A DNA stretch of 18,202 nucleotides from JBDUDK01 sp040002995 (GCA_040002995.1 JBDUDK010000039.1:1-18202); one strand, 5' to 3'; counted from the first letter of the stretch, positions 1-10,052 are shown. Program-made: numbers and translations. The notes: generated from the letters alone by a model not told the origin.

Positions 1-105
1 CACCACCAACACTGGCGAATCGAAGGCAACGCCACCAACCTCACCATCCACCCACCAAACGACGGCGGCGAAGCGACACGCCTCACCCACCGAAGCGAGC
101 AATGA
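1..105 (+). CDS. C-terminal tail of a probable HNH endonuclease-family protein (5' end outside window)
   Basis: A reading frame is open from base 1 and ends at TGA 103-105, giving 34 residues that begin HHQHWRIEGNATNLTIHPP. The pattern of clustered histidines followed by a W-R-I strand and a T-N-L-T-I strand resembles the end of the HNH nuclease domain in the DUF222/13E12-repeat HNH proteins that are abundant in actinobacteria. The last residues are low-complexity and polar. Only the tail is visible, so no catalytic residues can be confirmed. The gene stops 38 nt before hisS and is probably a separate transcription unit. The family call rests on a short motif resemblance recalled from memory. 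The alternative is an unrelated protein tail or chance coding. Confidence 0.5.
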   Translation, partial: HHQHWRIEGNATNLTIHPPNDGGEATRLTHRSEQ

Positions 106-128
106 GAAAGGGCCTTCAGACGCTCGTT

Positions 129-137
129 CGGTAGCCT
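129..137 (+). promoter_or_regulatory. Putative -10 promoter element of hisS-aspS (leaderless)
   Basis: The 9-mer CGGTAGCCT contains the actinobacterial -10 form TANNNT at 132-137. If the last T is position -7, transcription would begin exactly on the GTG start of hisS at 144. No Shine-Dalgarno sequence precedes that GTG. No convincing -35 hexamer is visible. The same CGGTA-S-S-S-T pattern precedes rarA, alaS and aroC. Confidence 0.55.
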
Positions 138-143
138 CGCCCG

Positions 144-1400
144 GTGCCCCTGTTCCAGGCCCCAGCCGGCACGCGCGACATCCTTCCCCCTGATTCCGAT
201 CGTTGGCGCCGTTTTGTGTCGGTGTTTGCCGACGTCGTCGAGCCCGCGGGCTATGGGCAGATCATCTTGCCGATGTTCGAGGACTTGGGCGTGTTCCAGC
301 GTGTGGGCGAGTCCACCGATCTCGTCACCAAGGAGATGTACGACTTCGAGGACAAGGGCGGTCGGCGCATCGCGCTTCGTCCAGAGCAAACGGCCTCGGC
401 CGCGCGAGCGTACGCGGAACACCGCCCGACACCGCCGTGGAAGATCTGGTACGCCGGTCCGAACTTCCGGTATGAGAAGGCGCAGAAGGGCCGTTACCGC
501 CAGTTCGACCAGGTCGGCATCGAGGTCATGGGCGTCAACGATCCGCTGTGCGATGTCGAGGTGATCGCCCTGGCATGGCGGTTCTACGAGGCGCTTGGCC
601 TACGAAGGGTCAGCTTGTTGCTCAATTCGTTGGGCGAGGCCGACGACCGCCGGCGCTACATCGACGCGCTCGGTGCCTACCTGCGCGGGCGCGAAGGCGA
701 GCTCACGAAGGAGAGCCGCGAGACGCTGGGTCGCAACCCCCTTCGGGTCCTCGACTCTAAGCGCGCCGCCGACGAGGCCGTGATAGCCGGCGCGCCGGGC
801 ATGGTCGACTTCCTCTCGAACAGCGCGGCGGAGCACTTCGCGGCGGTCCAAGGCGGCCTACGAGCGTTGGGGATTCCGTTCGTCATCGCGCCGAGGCTCG
901 TCCGCGGGCTCGACTACTACCGCCTCACCACGTTCGAGTTCGCGGCCGAAGCGCTCGATGCTGCTCAGAACGCCGTCGGCGGCGGTGGTCGCTACGACGG
1001 TCTCGTCGAGGAAATGGGCGGGCCGCCGACACCGGGCATCGGATTCGCGCTCGGCGTCGACCGCACGCTGCTCGCGTGTGACGCTGAAAGCGTGTTCCCC
1101 CCGCCACCCGCCGATGTCGACGTGTGGGTGATCGACACCACCGACGGCGCCAGCGCGCTCGAGCTCACGTTCATGTTCCGCGCGGCGGGCCTGTCGGCGG
1201 ATCGCTCGTTCGACGGTCGTTCGATGAAAGCCCAGATGAAGGCGGCCGATCGTTCGGGCGCGGCCGTCGCGGTGATCGTCGGCGACGACGAGATCGCCGC
1301 CGCCGAAGTCACGGTCCGGCCGATGCGCGCCGCCGGTGACCAACGGCGCGTAGCGCGAGCCGACGTGATCGAGCATGTGAGGAAGCTGATCGACGCATGA
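144..1400 (+). CDS. hisS: Histidyl-tRNA synthetase
   Basis: This cytoplasmic class II aminoacyl-tRNA synthetase charges tRNA-His. The 418-residue length is normal for bacterial HisRS. The N-terminus (FQAPAGTRDILP) is typical. Further motifs in order are LRPEQTASAARA (78-89), motif 2 with NFRYEKAQKGRYRQFDQVG (107-125), the HisRS-specific RGLDYYRLTTFEF (254-266), GGGGRYDG (279-286) and motif 3 GIGFALGVDR (298-307). The anticodon-binding domain fills roughly residues 325-418. A small oddity is Gln82 in PEQT, where most HisRS have Gly. The GTG start is chosen because it gives the conserved N-terminus and lies at the predicted transcription start; there is no ribosome-binding site. The gene overlaps aspS by 4 nt (ATGA), so the two are probably co-transcribed. 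Confidence 0.97.
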   Translation: MPLFQAPAGTRDILPPDSDRWRRFVSVFADVVEPAGYGQIILPMFEDLGVFQRVGESTDLVTKEMYDFEDKGGRRIALRPEQTASAARAYAEHRPTPPWKIWYAGPNFRYEKAQKGRYRQFDQVGIEVMGVNDPLCDVEVIALAWRFYEALGLRRVSLLLNSLGEADDRRRYIDALGAYLRGREGELTKESRETLGRNPLRVLDSKRAADEAVIAGAPGMVDFLSNSAAEHFAAVQGGLRALGIPFVIAPRLVRGLDYYRLTTFEFAAEALDAAQNAVGGGGRYDGLVEEMGGPPTPGIGFALGVDRTLLACDAESVFPPPPADVDVWVIDTTDGASALELTFMFRAAGLSADRSFDGRSMKAQMKAADRSGAAVAVIVGDDEIAAAEVTVRPMRAAGDQRRVARADVIEHVRKLIDA

Positions 1401-3130
1401 GCATGAGAACCGACTACTGCGGCGTATTGCGGGCCGTCGACGCTGGCCGCCCGGTGACGCTGTGTGGCTGGGTGGCCCGTCGGCGCGAGCACGGCGAGCA
1501 CCTCGCCTTCATCGACGTGCGCGACCACACAGGGCTCGTGCAATGCGTCGTCGACGGCGCGGCCGACCTTCGGAGCGAATACGTGGTGCGCATCACCGGT
1601 GTCGTGAGGGCCCGGCCACCCGGCACGGTGAACCCGGCGCTGGCAACGGGCGAAGTCGAGGTGGGGGAGTGTGCGGTGGAGGTGCTCTCGGCCGCCGAGC
1701 CGCCGCCGTTTCCGATCGATGAGCGCGCCGACGATGTCGACGAGACGCTGCGCCTTCGCTTCCGCTATCTCGATATCCGCCGCGAGCGCATGCAACGCAA
1801 CCTCCGCCTCCGGGCCACCCTGAACTCCGCATTGCGGCGGGCGATGGAGCGCCAGGGGTTCGTCGAGGTGGAGACGCCCATGCTGGTGCCGTCGACGCCG
1901 GAGGGGGCGCGCGAGTTTCTCGTGCCGTCGCGCCAGGCGCCCGGCTCGTTCTATGCGCTTCCCCAGAGCCCGCAACTGTTCAAACAGCTCTTGATGGTGG
2001 CGGGCGTCGATCGCTACTACCAGATCGCGCGCTGCCTTCGCGACGAAGACTTGCGCGCCGACCGGCAGTACGAGTTCATGCAACTCGATGCCGAGATGAG
2101 CTTCGTCGATCAAGACGACGTGATTGCCGCGATCAGCGAGGCCGTGCTCGATGGCGCCGAGGCCGTGCTCGGCGTGCGTCCGGGGCCCATCGAGCGGATC
2201 ACGTGGCGCGACGCCATCGACCGCTACGGCGTCGACAAGCCCGATCTCCGTTTCGGCATGGAACTCGTTGAGCTCACGCCGCTGTTCGCATCGACGGAGT
2301 TCAAGGCATTCGCAGGGGCCGGGTCCATAAAGGGCATCCGCGTGCCCGGTCGGGCCGGCGATTTCGGGCGCAGCAAACTCGACGGCCTCACCGATAAAGC
2401 CAAGAAGCTCGGAGCGAAAGGGTTGGTGTGGCTCAAGGTGGGCGACGGCCGCGTGCTCGACTCACCGGTCGCCAAGTTCTTGAGCGCCGAGGAGCAAACG
2501 GCTCTGTCGACCACTATGGCTGCTGAGCCCGGTGACCTTCTCCTGGTCGTGGCCGACGAGTGGGCGACCACCTGCGACGTGCTCGGCCAACTCCGCAACG
2601 AGCTCGGCCGCCCGCCGGTGTTCGAGGGGCCGTACCGCTACGTGTGGGTGGTCGACTTCCCGATGTTCGTCGGGGTGGACGCCGTCACGGGCACGCCGAA
2701 GCCGGGCCATCACCCCTTCACCCACCCCCACGACGACGATCTCGACCGGCTCGAGTCCGATCCGATGTCGGTGCGTTCGAAGGCGTACGACCTCGTGCTC
2801 AACGGATGGGAGCTTGGGTCTGGTTCCATCCGCATCACGGAGCCGGCCCTGCAGGCGCGCGTGTTCCGGCTCATCGGGATAAGCGCGGAAGCGGCGCAGC
2901 GGCGGTTCGGATTCTTCCTTTCACCCTTCCGCTACGGCGCGCCGCCGCATGGGGGATTCGCATTCGGGATCGACCGGCTCACGGCCATCCTCGCGGGGGA
3001 GGAGAACATCCGTGAGGTCATCGCCTTCCCCAAGACGCAGTCGGGCGTTGATCCGATGACAAACGCGCCGACTCCCGTCGACGACCGCCAGCTCGTCGAT
3101 CTCGGCATTCGTGCAGTGCCGCCCAAGTGA
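1397..3130 (+). CDS. aspS: Aspartyl-tRNA synthetase, probably non-discriminating (Asp/Asn)
   Basis: This bacterial-type AspRS has 577 residues, near the usual 585-600. The N-terminal OB-fold anticodon-binding domain (about 1-100) contains GWVARRREHG. The class II core follows: motif 1 region (152-179, ending AREFLVPSR), QSPQ (190-193), motif 2 RDEDLRADRQ (215-224), a bacterial GAD insertion (about 280-410) and motif 3 with FGIDR (523-527). His32 in the R-E-H-G segment and Gly76 in RPPG sit where, as I recall, non-discriminating bacterial AspRS carry His and Gly, while discriminating E. coli-type enzymes differ. The enzyme may therefore also make Asp-tRNA-Asn for GatCAB amidation; that substrate range is an inference. 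ATG 1397 overlaps the hisS stop; ATG 1403 is an alternative start. Confidence 0.96.
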   Translation: MSMRTDYCGVLRAVDAGRPVTLCGWVARRREHGEHLAFIDVRDHTGLVQCVVDGAADLRSEYVVRITGVVRARPPGTVNPALATGEVEVGECAVEVLSAAEPPPFPIDERADDVDETLRLRFRYLDIRRERMQRNLRLRATLNSALRRAMERQGFVEVETPMLVPSTPEGAREFLVPSRQAPGSFYALPQSPQLFKQLLMVAGVDRYYQIARCLRDEDLRADRQYEFMQLDAEMSFVDQDDVIAAISEAVLDGAEAVLGVRPGPIERITWRDAIDRYGVDKPDLRFGMELVELTPLFASTEFKAFAGAGSIKGIRVPGRAGDFGRSKLDGLTDKAKKLGAKGLVWLKVGDGRVLDSPVAKFLSAEEQTALSTTMAAEPGDLLLVVADEWATTCDVLGQLRNELGRPPVFEGPYRYVWVVDFPMFVGVDAVTGTPKPGHHPFTHPHDDDLDRLESDPMSVRSKAYDLVLNGWELGSGSIRITEPALQARVFRLIGISAEAAQRRFGFFLSPFRYGAPPHGGFAFGIDRLTAILAGEENIREVIAFPKTQSGVDPMTNAPTPVDDRQLVDLGIRAVPPK

Positions 3131-3137
3131 AAGACAG

Positions 3138-3164
3138 GGGGTGGCACCCCGCCGGTGCCACCCC
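3138..3164. terminator. Intrinsic terminator-like hairpin between convergent aspS and protease genes
   Basis: An 11-bp perfect inverted repeat (GGGGTGGCACC at 3138-3148 and GGTGCCACCCC at 3154-3164) with a 5-nt loop lies between the aspS stop (3130) and the protease stop (3177). The flanks extend the stem if one G bulges. The plus-strand downstream sequence has no T-tract. The minus-strand downstream sequence reads CTGTCTTTC, so the structure looks more like a terminator for the protease gene and may act bidirectionally. Confidence 0.7.
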
Positions 3165-3176
3165 TGAACGCGTCAG

Positions 3177-4925
3177 TCAGTCGTCGTGTTCGCCGCCGTG
3201 ACCCTCGTCTCCATGGTCGTCGTCGCCGCTCACTGCGGCGAGGGCGTTGACGATCCCGTGCCCGTAGAAGCCGTTGTACGCGGCATCACCCACGCACAGG
3301 GCGTTGTAGTTGGCCGGGCGATCCGGATAGATGAGCGGGTTTTCTGCGGGGCAGGGCGTCTGCGTCGCCGTGCGGAAGAGCACCTTGGCCACGTTGCGGG
3401 GCTCCATGCCCCAGCCCTTGTACTTGCCCATCCACTCACCGTGGGCGCTGACGACGAGGGCCGCGACACCTGCCGCGTGCGGTGACGCCATCGACGTCCC
3501 CTGGATGTACTGGTAGAGGCCGCAGACGTCGCCGTTGCAATCGCGCACCACAAACGGCGTGAGCGACTCGCCCGTGTTCGGGTCGATGTCGCCGTTGGCC
3601 ACCGCGACATTCAGCGGATACGGAGCCAGGATGAGGTTCTCAGGCGTGCGGTACTTCGGTGTACCGAAGAAGTCGCGAAAGTCGCCTCCGGGCGCGCTGA
3701 CGTCGATCTGGTTGATGCCCCAGTTCGAGTAGTACGCCTTGCGCCCAGACGGACCGACCGCCGAGACGTTGATCACGCCGGGACCTTCCGACGGCATGCT
3801 GAGGCACGTCGCACGGTCGATGGTGCGCGGATAGGCCGTGTCGAGCGGGTAGTCGGGGCTGCTCGCGTCGACGCCGGGGAAGTTGAGGTCGGTGTTCTCG
3901 TTCCCCGCGGCAGCGATGAGTGTGACGCCGTTGCGCCGCGCGAACTTCAACGCGCGGGTGGTGGCGTCGATGATGGTGCGCTGCTCGGCCTGGGCCGCGG
4001 GCGAGTCCGCCGGGTTGCTGGTGCAGTTGTAGAGCCACGGATCGGTGTAGAAGCTCATGTTCACGACGTCGATGCCGTGACGTCCGGCGAACGTGAGCGC
4101 GTTGAGCGTGGGCTCCAAGAAGAAGAAGCCGGAGTCCTGCCCGGCGCGGAGATTCACGATCGTGACGTTGGGCGCCACTCCGGCCATCCCCAACCCATTG
4201 ATCGGTGCCGCGATTGTGCCGGCGACGTGGGTGCCGTGGCCGTCATCGTCCTCGTTATTGGGGTCGACACACGACGCGTGCTCACACGGACCGTCGATCG
4301 CGGGGATGTCGGTCGTGAAGTTCCGGCTCAGCTCGGCGTTGAAGTTCGACGCGATGTCCGGGTGGGTGCCGTCTACGCCCGTGTCGATGATGCCCACGGT
4401 GACGGCGCGACGTCCCGGCTCCACCTTGTATGAGCCGTCGGATGTGGCGCCGATCATCTTCATGTCCCATTGGAGATCGGCCAGCGGCTCGTCGGCCGGC
4501 GCGGCCTTCGCGTGCTCGTGCGAGGACCCTCGCGCCGCGGCGCGTTCGGCGGTGAGCTTCTCGACGTCGTCGCGATTGGTGGCGGTGTCGACGGGAGCCT
4601 CGCCCACGATGCGGTCGCGGGCGACGCCACCAACACCTCCCGCACGGGTTTCGTCGGCGAAGTTGGCGTTGGTGGCCGTGACCGTGAGCATGCCGATGTC
4701 GCTGTTGACCCGGACCACTGTGCCGCCCGCAGTTTCGACGGCGGCGCGGGCGGCGTCGAGTGACTGCCCCACGGCGGTTAATACGACGTAGGTGGTCTCG
4801 GTGGCGGGCGTATCCGTCGAGGCCACAACCGGTGCTGCGGTGGCGACAAAGCCGCCAACGAGGACGGCCACCCCCAGGAGCGGCCCGGCAGATCGAGACG
4901 TAGATCGGGACGAAGTTCGAGACAT
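3177..4925 (-). CDS. Secreted subtilisin-like (S8) serine protease with acidic His/Asp tail
   Basis: This is a 582-residue exported protease precursor. Residues 1-36 form a signal peptide: a basic Arg-rich start, the hydrophobic core LLGVAVLVGGFVATAA, then A-P-V-V-A-S. Residues about 44-110 look like an inhibitor_I9-type propeptide. The peptidase_S8 domain has Asp181 (IIDTGVDGTHPD), His230 (DDGHGTHVAG), the oxyanion Asn342 (AAAGNEN) and Ser478 (GTSMASPHAAG), so the catalytic residues are intact. Eight cysteines (214, 219, 301, 374, 463, 468, 525, 544) suggest disulfides in an extracellular protein. The C-terminus (567-582) is a run of Asp, Glu, Gly and His that could bind metal. ATG 4925 is chosen because AAGGGAAGGA lies 5 nt upstream and the signal peptide follows. 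It stands alone, opposite to its neighbours. The substrate is unknown. Confidence 0.92.
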   Translation of the reverse strand: MSRTSSRSTSRSAGPLLGVAVLVGGFVATAAPVVASTDTPATETTYVVLTAVGQSLDAARAAVETAGGTVVRVNSDIGMLTVTATNANFADETRAGGVGGVARDRIVGEAPVDTATNRDDVEKLTAERAAARGSSHEHAKAAPADEPLADLQWDMKMIGATSDGSYKVEPGRRAVTVGIIDTGVDGTHPDIASNFNAELSRNFTTDIPAIDGPCEHASCVDPNNEDDDGHGTHVAGTIAAPINGLGMAGVAPNVTIVNLRAGQDSGFFFLEPTLNALTFAGRHGIDVVNMSFYTDPWLYNCTSNPADSPAAQAEQRTIIDATTRALKFARRNGVTLIAAAGNENTDLNFPGVDASSPDYPLDTAYPRTIDRATCLSMPSEGPGVINVSAVGPSGRKAYYSNWGINQIDVSAPGGDFRDFFGTPKYRTPENLILAPYPLNVAVANGDIDPNTGESLTPFVVRDCNGDVCGLYQYIQGTSMASPHAAGVAALVVSAHGEWMGKYKGWGMEPRNVAKVLFRTATQTPCPAENPLIYPDRPANYNALCVGDAAYNGFYGHGIVNALAAVSGDDDHGDEGHGGEHDD

Positions 4926-4930
4926 CGTTG

Positions 4931-4940
4931 TCCTTCCCTT
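4931..4940 (-). promoter_or_regulatory. Strong Shine-Dalgarno sequence of the S8 protease gene
   Basis: On the minus strand, AAGGGAAGGA ends 5 nt before the ATG at 4925. It fixes the start codon and shows that this gene uses a leadered, SD-dependent start, unlike the operon-leading housekeeping genes around it. Confidence 0.75.
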
Positions 4941-4964
4941 TTGTTTAGGCGATCGGACCCCAAC

Positions 4965-4984
4965 GGTCTCGGCGCGAGACCCTA
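4965..4984 (-). promoter_or_regulatory. Possible protease promoter -10 overlapping an inverted repeat (operator candidate)
   Basis: A 6-bp inverted repeat, GGTCTC (4965-4970) and GAGACC (4976-4981) with loop GGCGC, lies in the 101-nt divergent region between the protease and rarA. On the minus strand a TANNNT-type hexamer (TAGGGT, 4984-4979) overlaps one arm. By the -7 rule, transcription would start near 4972, inside the repeat, leaving a leader of about 47 nt with the SD above. A dyad over -10 and +1 would suit a repressor. This is weak evidence; no -35 is visible. Confidence 0.25.
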
Positions 4985-5011
4985 GAACGGCGCTCGGCGG
5001 CAGGGCGACGG

Positions 5012-5020
5012 CGGTACGGT
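5012..5020 (+). promoter_or_regulatory. Putative -10 promoter element of rarA (leaderless)
   Basis: CGGTACGGT contains TACGGT at 5015-5020. With its last T as -7, +1 is the G of the rarA GTG at 5027, the same 6-nt gap as at hisS. No SD precedes the GTG and no -35 is recognisable. Confidence 0.55.
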
Positions 5021-5026
5021 CGAGCC

Positions 5027-6304
5027 GTGGACCTGTTCAGCTCGGCCGTCCAGGATCGCCTCGCGGCGCAGGCGCCGCTGGCCGCGCGGCTGCGTCCCCA
5101 CACCCTCGACGACGTCATCGGCCAGGAACACCTCCTCGGGCCGGGACGTCCGCTACGGGCGCTCATCGAGGCGGACCGCCTGAGTTCGGTGATCTTCTGG
5201 GGCCCACCGGGAACGGGAAAGACCACCCTGGCCCGGCTCATCGCCACGACCACTGCCAAGGCCTTCGAGCCGCTCTCGGCCGTGAACGCCACGGTGAAAG
5301 ACGTGAGGGAGATCGTTGAGCGGGCCCGCCAGCGTCTCGGCGAGCTCGACCAGCGAACGATCCTGTTCCTCGACGAGATACACCGGTTCAACAAGGCCCA
5401 GCAGGATGCCTTGCTACCGAGCGTCGAAGACGGGCTGATCGTGCTCATCGGCGCCACGACCGAGAACCCCTACTTCGAAGTCAACCCGCCCCTGTTGTCG
5501 CGATCGACGCTGTTTCGCCTCCACCCGCTCGATACCGCCGCGCTGCGCGCCCTCGTCGAGCGGGGTCTCGCGTTCGAAGGGGCAACGTCCGATGAGGACG
5601 CGATCGAGCACCTCACGAGCCGAGCGAGCGGCGACGGCCGCCATGCGTTGACCGCCACAGAGGTCGCGGTCGTCCTGGCCGGCGGCCGCGGCCATCACGT
5701 CACCCTCGTACACGCGGAGGCCGCGCTCGGGGCCAAGGCGATCCGCTACGGGCGCGACGACCACTACGACGTGATCAGCGCGTTCATCAAGTCGATCCGG
5801 GGCAGTGATCCTGATGCCGCGCTCCACTGGCTGGCGAGGATGCTCGAGGCAGGGGAGGATGCGCGGTTCATCGCGCGCCGGCTGATCATCCTCGCGAGCG
5901 AAGACATCGGGATGGCCGATCCGACCAGCCTCCTTGTCGCGGTGGCGGCGGCCCACGCGCTCGAGCACGTCGGCCTGCCCGAAGCTCAGCTGAACCTGGC
6001 CCAGGCCACGGTCCACCTGGCTAGCGCGCCCAAGAGCAACCGCAGTGCGCTCGGCATCTGGGCGGCCCGCGCCGACGTACAAGGCGGTATGGGGGGCGAG
6101 GTGCCCGCTCACTTACGCGACGCCAGCTACAAGGCGGCGCGATCGCTCGGGCACGGTGACGGCTACGAGTACCCTCATGACGACCCGAGGGGCTGGCTCC
6201 CCCAGCAGTACCGGCCGAACGACGTCGCGGAGCGCCGGTACTACGAGCCGAGCGAGCACGGTTTCGAGCAGGAGGTAGGCAAGCGGATGGAGGAGCACCG
6301 GTGA
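5027..6304 (+). CDS. rarA: Replication-associated recombination protein A (AAA+ ATPase, MgsA/RarA)
   Basis: This 425-residue AAA+ ATPase belongs to the clamp-loader-like RarA/WRNIP1 family, which acts at stalled replication forks in the cytoplasm. The N-terminus (LFSSA, then PLAARLRPHTLDDVIGQEHLLG) is characteristic. Walker A is GPPGTGKTT (59-67), Walker B is ILFLDEIHRFNK (112-123) with Asp116-Glu117, sensor 1 is GATTENP (142-148), and the arginine finger lies in LLSRS (Arg159). The helical C-terminal tetramerisation region contains SEDIGMADP and ends in a typical Q-Y-R-P, R-R-Y-Y-E-P segment. Length matches the family (about 425-450). GTG 5027 is chosen for the conserved N-terminus. Its stop overlaps the next gene's GTG by 4 nt. 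Confidence 0.95.
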   Translation: MDLFSSAVQDRLAAQAPLAARLRPHTLDDVIGQEHLLGPGRPLRALIEADRLSSVIFWGPPGTGKTTLARLIATTTAKAFEPLSAVNATVKDVREIVERARQRLGELDQRTILFLDEIHRFNKAQQDALLPSVEDGLIVLIGATTENPYFEVNPPLLSRSTLFRLHPLDTAALRALVERGLAFEGATSDEDAIEHLTSRASGDGRHALTATEVAVVLAGGRGHHVTLVHAEAALGAKAIRYGRDDHYDVISAFIKSIRGSDPDAALHWLARMLEAGEDARFIARRLIILASEDIGMADPTSLLVAVAAAHALEHVGLPEAQLNLAQATVHLASAPKSNRSALGIWAARADVQGGMGGEVPAHLRDASYKAARSLGHGDGYEYPHDDPRGWLPQQYRPNDVAERRYYEPSEHGFEQEVGKRMEEHR

Positions 6305-6666
6305 GAGCGCGTGACTTCGCCCTCGTCGTCGCCACCGTACTGTGCACGATCGGCTTTGCCGGATTAGTCGTCGCGTTGGTCTATGTCTTGCGGGCGCTCG
6401 CCGAGCTGCGCCAAGCCGTCGCACTGTTGTCGACCCAAACGGGCCCGCTCCTCACCGACCTGAGAAAGTCGGTCGCGGAAGCCCGCGGCGATCTCCAACG
6501 CTTCGACCGCGTGCTCGGCTCTGCGGAAGCGATCAGCTCGTCGGTGGAGGGGGCCTCGCGAGTCGCCAAGGCGGCCCTCTCGGTCCCCGTCATCAAGACC
6601 GTCGCCATCGCATCGGGCACGAAGCGAGCCGCTCGACGCCTCCGCCGCCGCGAGAGGGCGCGCTGA
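6301..6666 (+). CDS. DUF948-like small membrane-anchored protein
   Basis: This 121-residue protein has one N-terminal membrane segment (about 7-31: FALVVATVLCTIGFAGLVVA and onward). A helical stretch follows, containing L-L-S-T-Q-T-G-P-L-L-T-D-L, typical of DUF948 proteins that form long coiled helices. The C-terminus is strongly basic (KRAARRLRRRERAR) and might touch nucleic acid or membrane. Its function is unknown. It starts with GTG in a GTGA overlap with rarA and its stop touches the ATG of the next gene, so the three genes are probably one transcript. In actinobacteria a DUF948 protein commonly sits beside alaS, as here. The family call comes from length, topology and context rather than a search. 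Confidence 0.8.
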   Translation: MRARDFALVVATVLCTIGFAGLVVALVYVLRALAELRQAVALLSTQTGPLLTDLRKSVAEARGDLQRFDRVLGSAEAISSSVEGASRVAKAALSVPVIKTVAIASGTKRAARRLRRRERAR

Positions 6667-6995
6667 TGCTGACGCGCATCACGTGGTTCATGGCCGGCAC
6701 GGCCGTCGGGCTGGGCGGCTCGGTCTGGGCCCGTCGCAAAGTTCGGCGCACTGCGGAGCGGCTGGCGCCGTTGCACCTCGCCACCAACGCAATAGACGCC
6801 ATGAGGGAAGCCGTCCGGGAGGGCCGCGACGCCATGCGAGCCAAGGAAGTCGAGTTGCGCGCCGTCCGCGACGGTCACCCCGCCACCGGGTCGGCTCCGA
6901 CTCCTGTGCGGTCCCTTCACGTCGTGGTCGACGCGACGCCGGAACTTCGCGCCGTGGCGGGCCAGCAAGGACCGCGGCGGCGCGCTCGCCGCTAG
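6666..6995 (+). CDS. Small DUF6167-like membrane-associated protein
   Basis: ATG 6666 shares its A with the TGA of the preceding gene (TGATG), giving 109 residues that end at TAG 6993-6995. It begins MLTRITWFMAGTAVGLGGSV, a short hydrophobic, glycine-rich segment. A basic patch (ARRKVRR) follows, then a helical region A-I-D-A-M-R-E-A-V-R-E-G-R-D-A-M. The layout is like the DUF6167 proteins found between the DUF948 gene and alaS in other actinobacteria. The last 40 residues are polar and arginine-rich. No enzymatic motif is visible and the function is unknown. A longer frame is open upstream, but starting earlier would bury this gene inside its neighbour, so the coupled ATG is preferred. Confidence 0.75.
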   Translation: MLTRITWFMAGTAVGLGGSVWARRKVRRTAERLAPLHLATNAIDAMREAVREGRDAMRAKEVELRAVRDGHPATGSAPTPVRSLHVVVDATPELRAVAGQQGPRRRARR

Positions 6996-7026
6996 CACTA
7001 ACCGCCCGGGGTCGAGCGAGGCCCCT

Positions 7027-7035
7027 CGGTAGGCT
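7027..7035 (+). promoter_or_regulatory. Putative -10 promoter element of alaS
   Basis: CGGTAGGCT contains TAGGCT at 7030-7035. It lies 9 nt before the alaS ATG (7045), which predicts transcription from about 7042 and a leader of only about 3 nt. The 49-nt gap after the previous stop holds nothing else clear except a weak G/C-rich stem (GGGGTC at 7008-7013 and GGCCCC at 7020-7025, with a G-U pair). Confidence 0.5.
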
Positions 7036-7044
7036 GCAAGCACG

Positions 7045-9635
<2,591 letters not shown>

Positions 9636-9639
<4 letters not shown>

Positions 9640-10052
9640 GGGTCATCGGCGTCGACCTCGGCAGCCAGCGCATCGGCATTGCCGTGAGCGATCGCTCCGG
9701 AACGCTGGCGTCGCCGCTCGTCGTGCTCCAGCGCGCCGGCGATCAGCGTCTCGATCACGAGACGCTCCGTGACCTGGTCATCGAGGAGGAAGCCGAGCGT
9801 GTGATCGTCGGCCTGCCCTTGTCGCTCGATGGTTCCTCTGGCCCCGCGGCCCGCGCTGCCGCCGCTGAGGCCGAAGCGATGGCTACCGTCGTGGGCGTGC
9901 CCGTAGAGCTGTTCGACGAGCGCTTCACCACCGTGAGTGCGGAGCGCTCGCTCATGGAGATGCGCATGCGCGCCCAGGCGCGGCGGCGTGTCGTCGACAA
10001 GGTGGCCGCCGCGGTCATGCTCCAAAGTTGGCTCGAGTCGAAGAAGTCGTGA
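9636..10052 (+). CDS. ruvX: RuvX/YqgF-family RNase H-fold nuclease, apparent CTG start
   Basis: This is a 138-residue YqgF-family protein (putative Holliday-junction resolvase or pre-16S rRNA nuclease), the family's usual length. The first strand, RVIGVDLGSQRIGIAVSD, carries the key acidic residue Asp7. Further motifs are VGLPLSLDG, LFDERFTTVSAE and VDKVAAAVMLQSWL, which supply the other acidic residues. The only in-frame ATG or GTG near the front is GTG 9684, which would remove the first strand and Asp7. Upstream of that, the only plausible initiator is CTG 9636, which overlaps the alaS TGA as CTGA, like the NTGA junctions elsewhere in the window. The CTG start is therefore an inference from conservation and overlap geometry. 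It also overlaps mltG by 4 nt. Confidence 0.85.

Noticed and set aside
992..2113. A 373-codon minus-strand open frame across hisS and aspS
   Set aside because: It is a shadow of two well-supported synthetase genes, with His- and Arg-rich low-complexity translation.
7008..7025. Weak G/C hairpin after the DUF6167-like gene as a terminator
   Set aside because: It has only a 6-bp stem with a G-U pair and no T-tract, and it overlaps the alaS promoter region; too weak to list as a terminator.
6996..7044. Possible T-box or riboswitch leader for alaS, and similarly for hisS
   Set aside because: Gaps upstream of these synthetase genes are 38-49 nt and the likely transcription starts are at the start codons, leaving no room for a leader RNA.
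9684..9695. Identical 12-mer GTGAGCGATCGC at the ruvX internal GTG and at the aroK start (15091)
   Set aside because: Both encode V/M-S-D-R at unrelated places; the match is best explained by codon bias and a short shared peptide, not a functional element.
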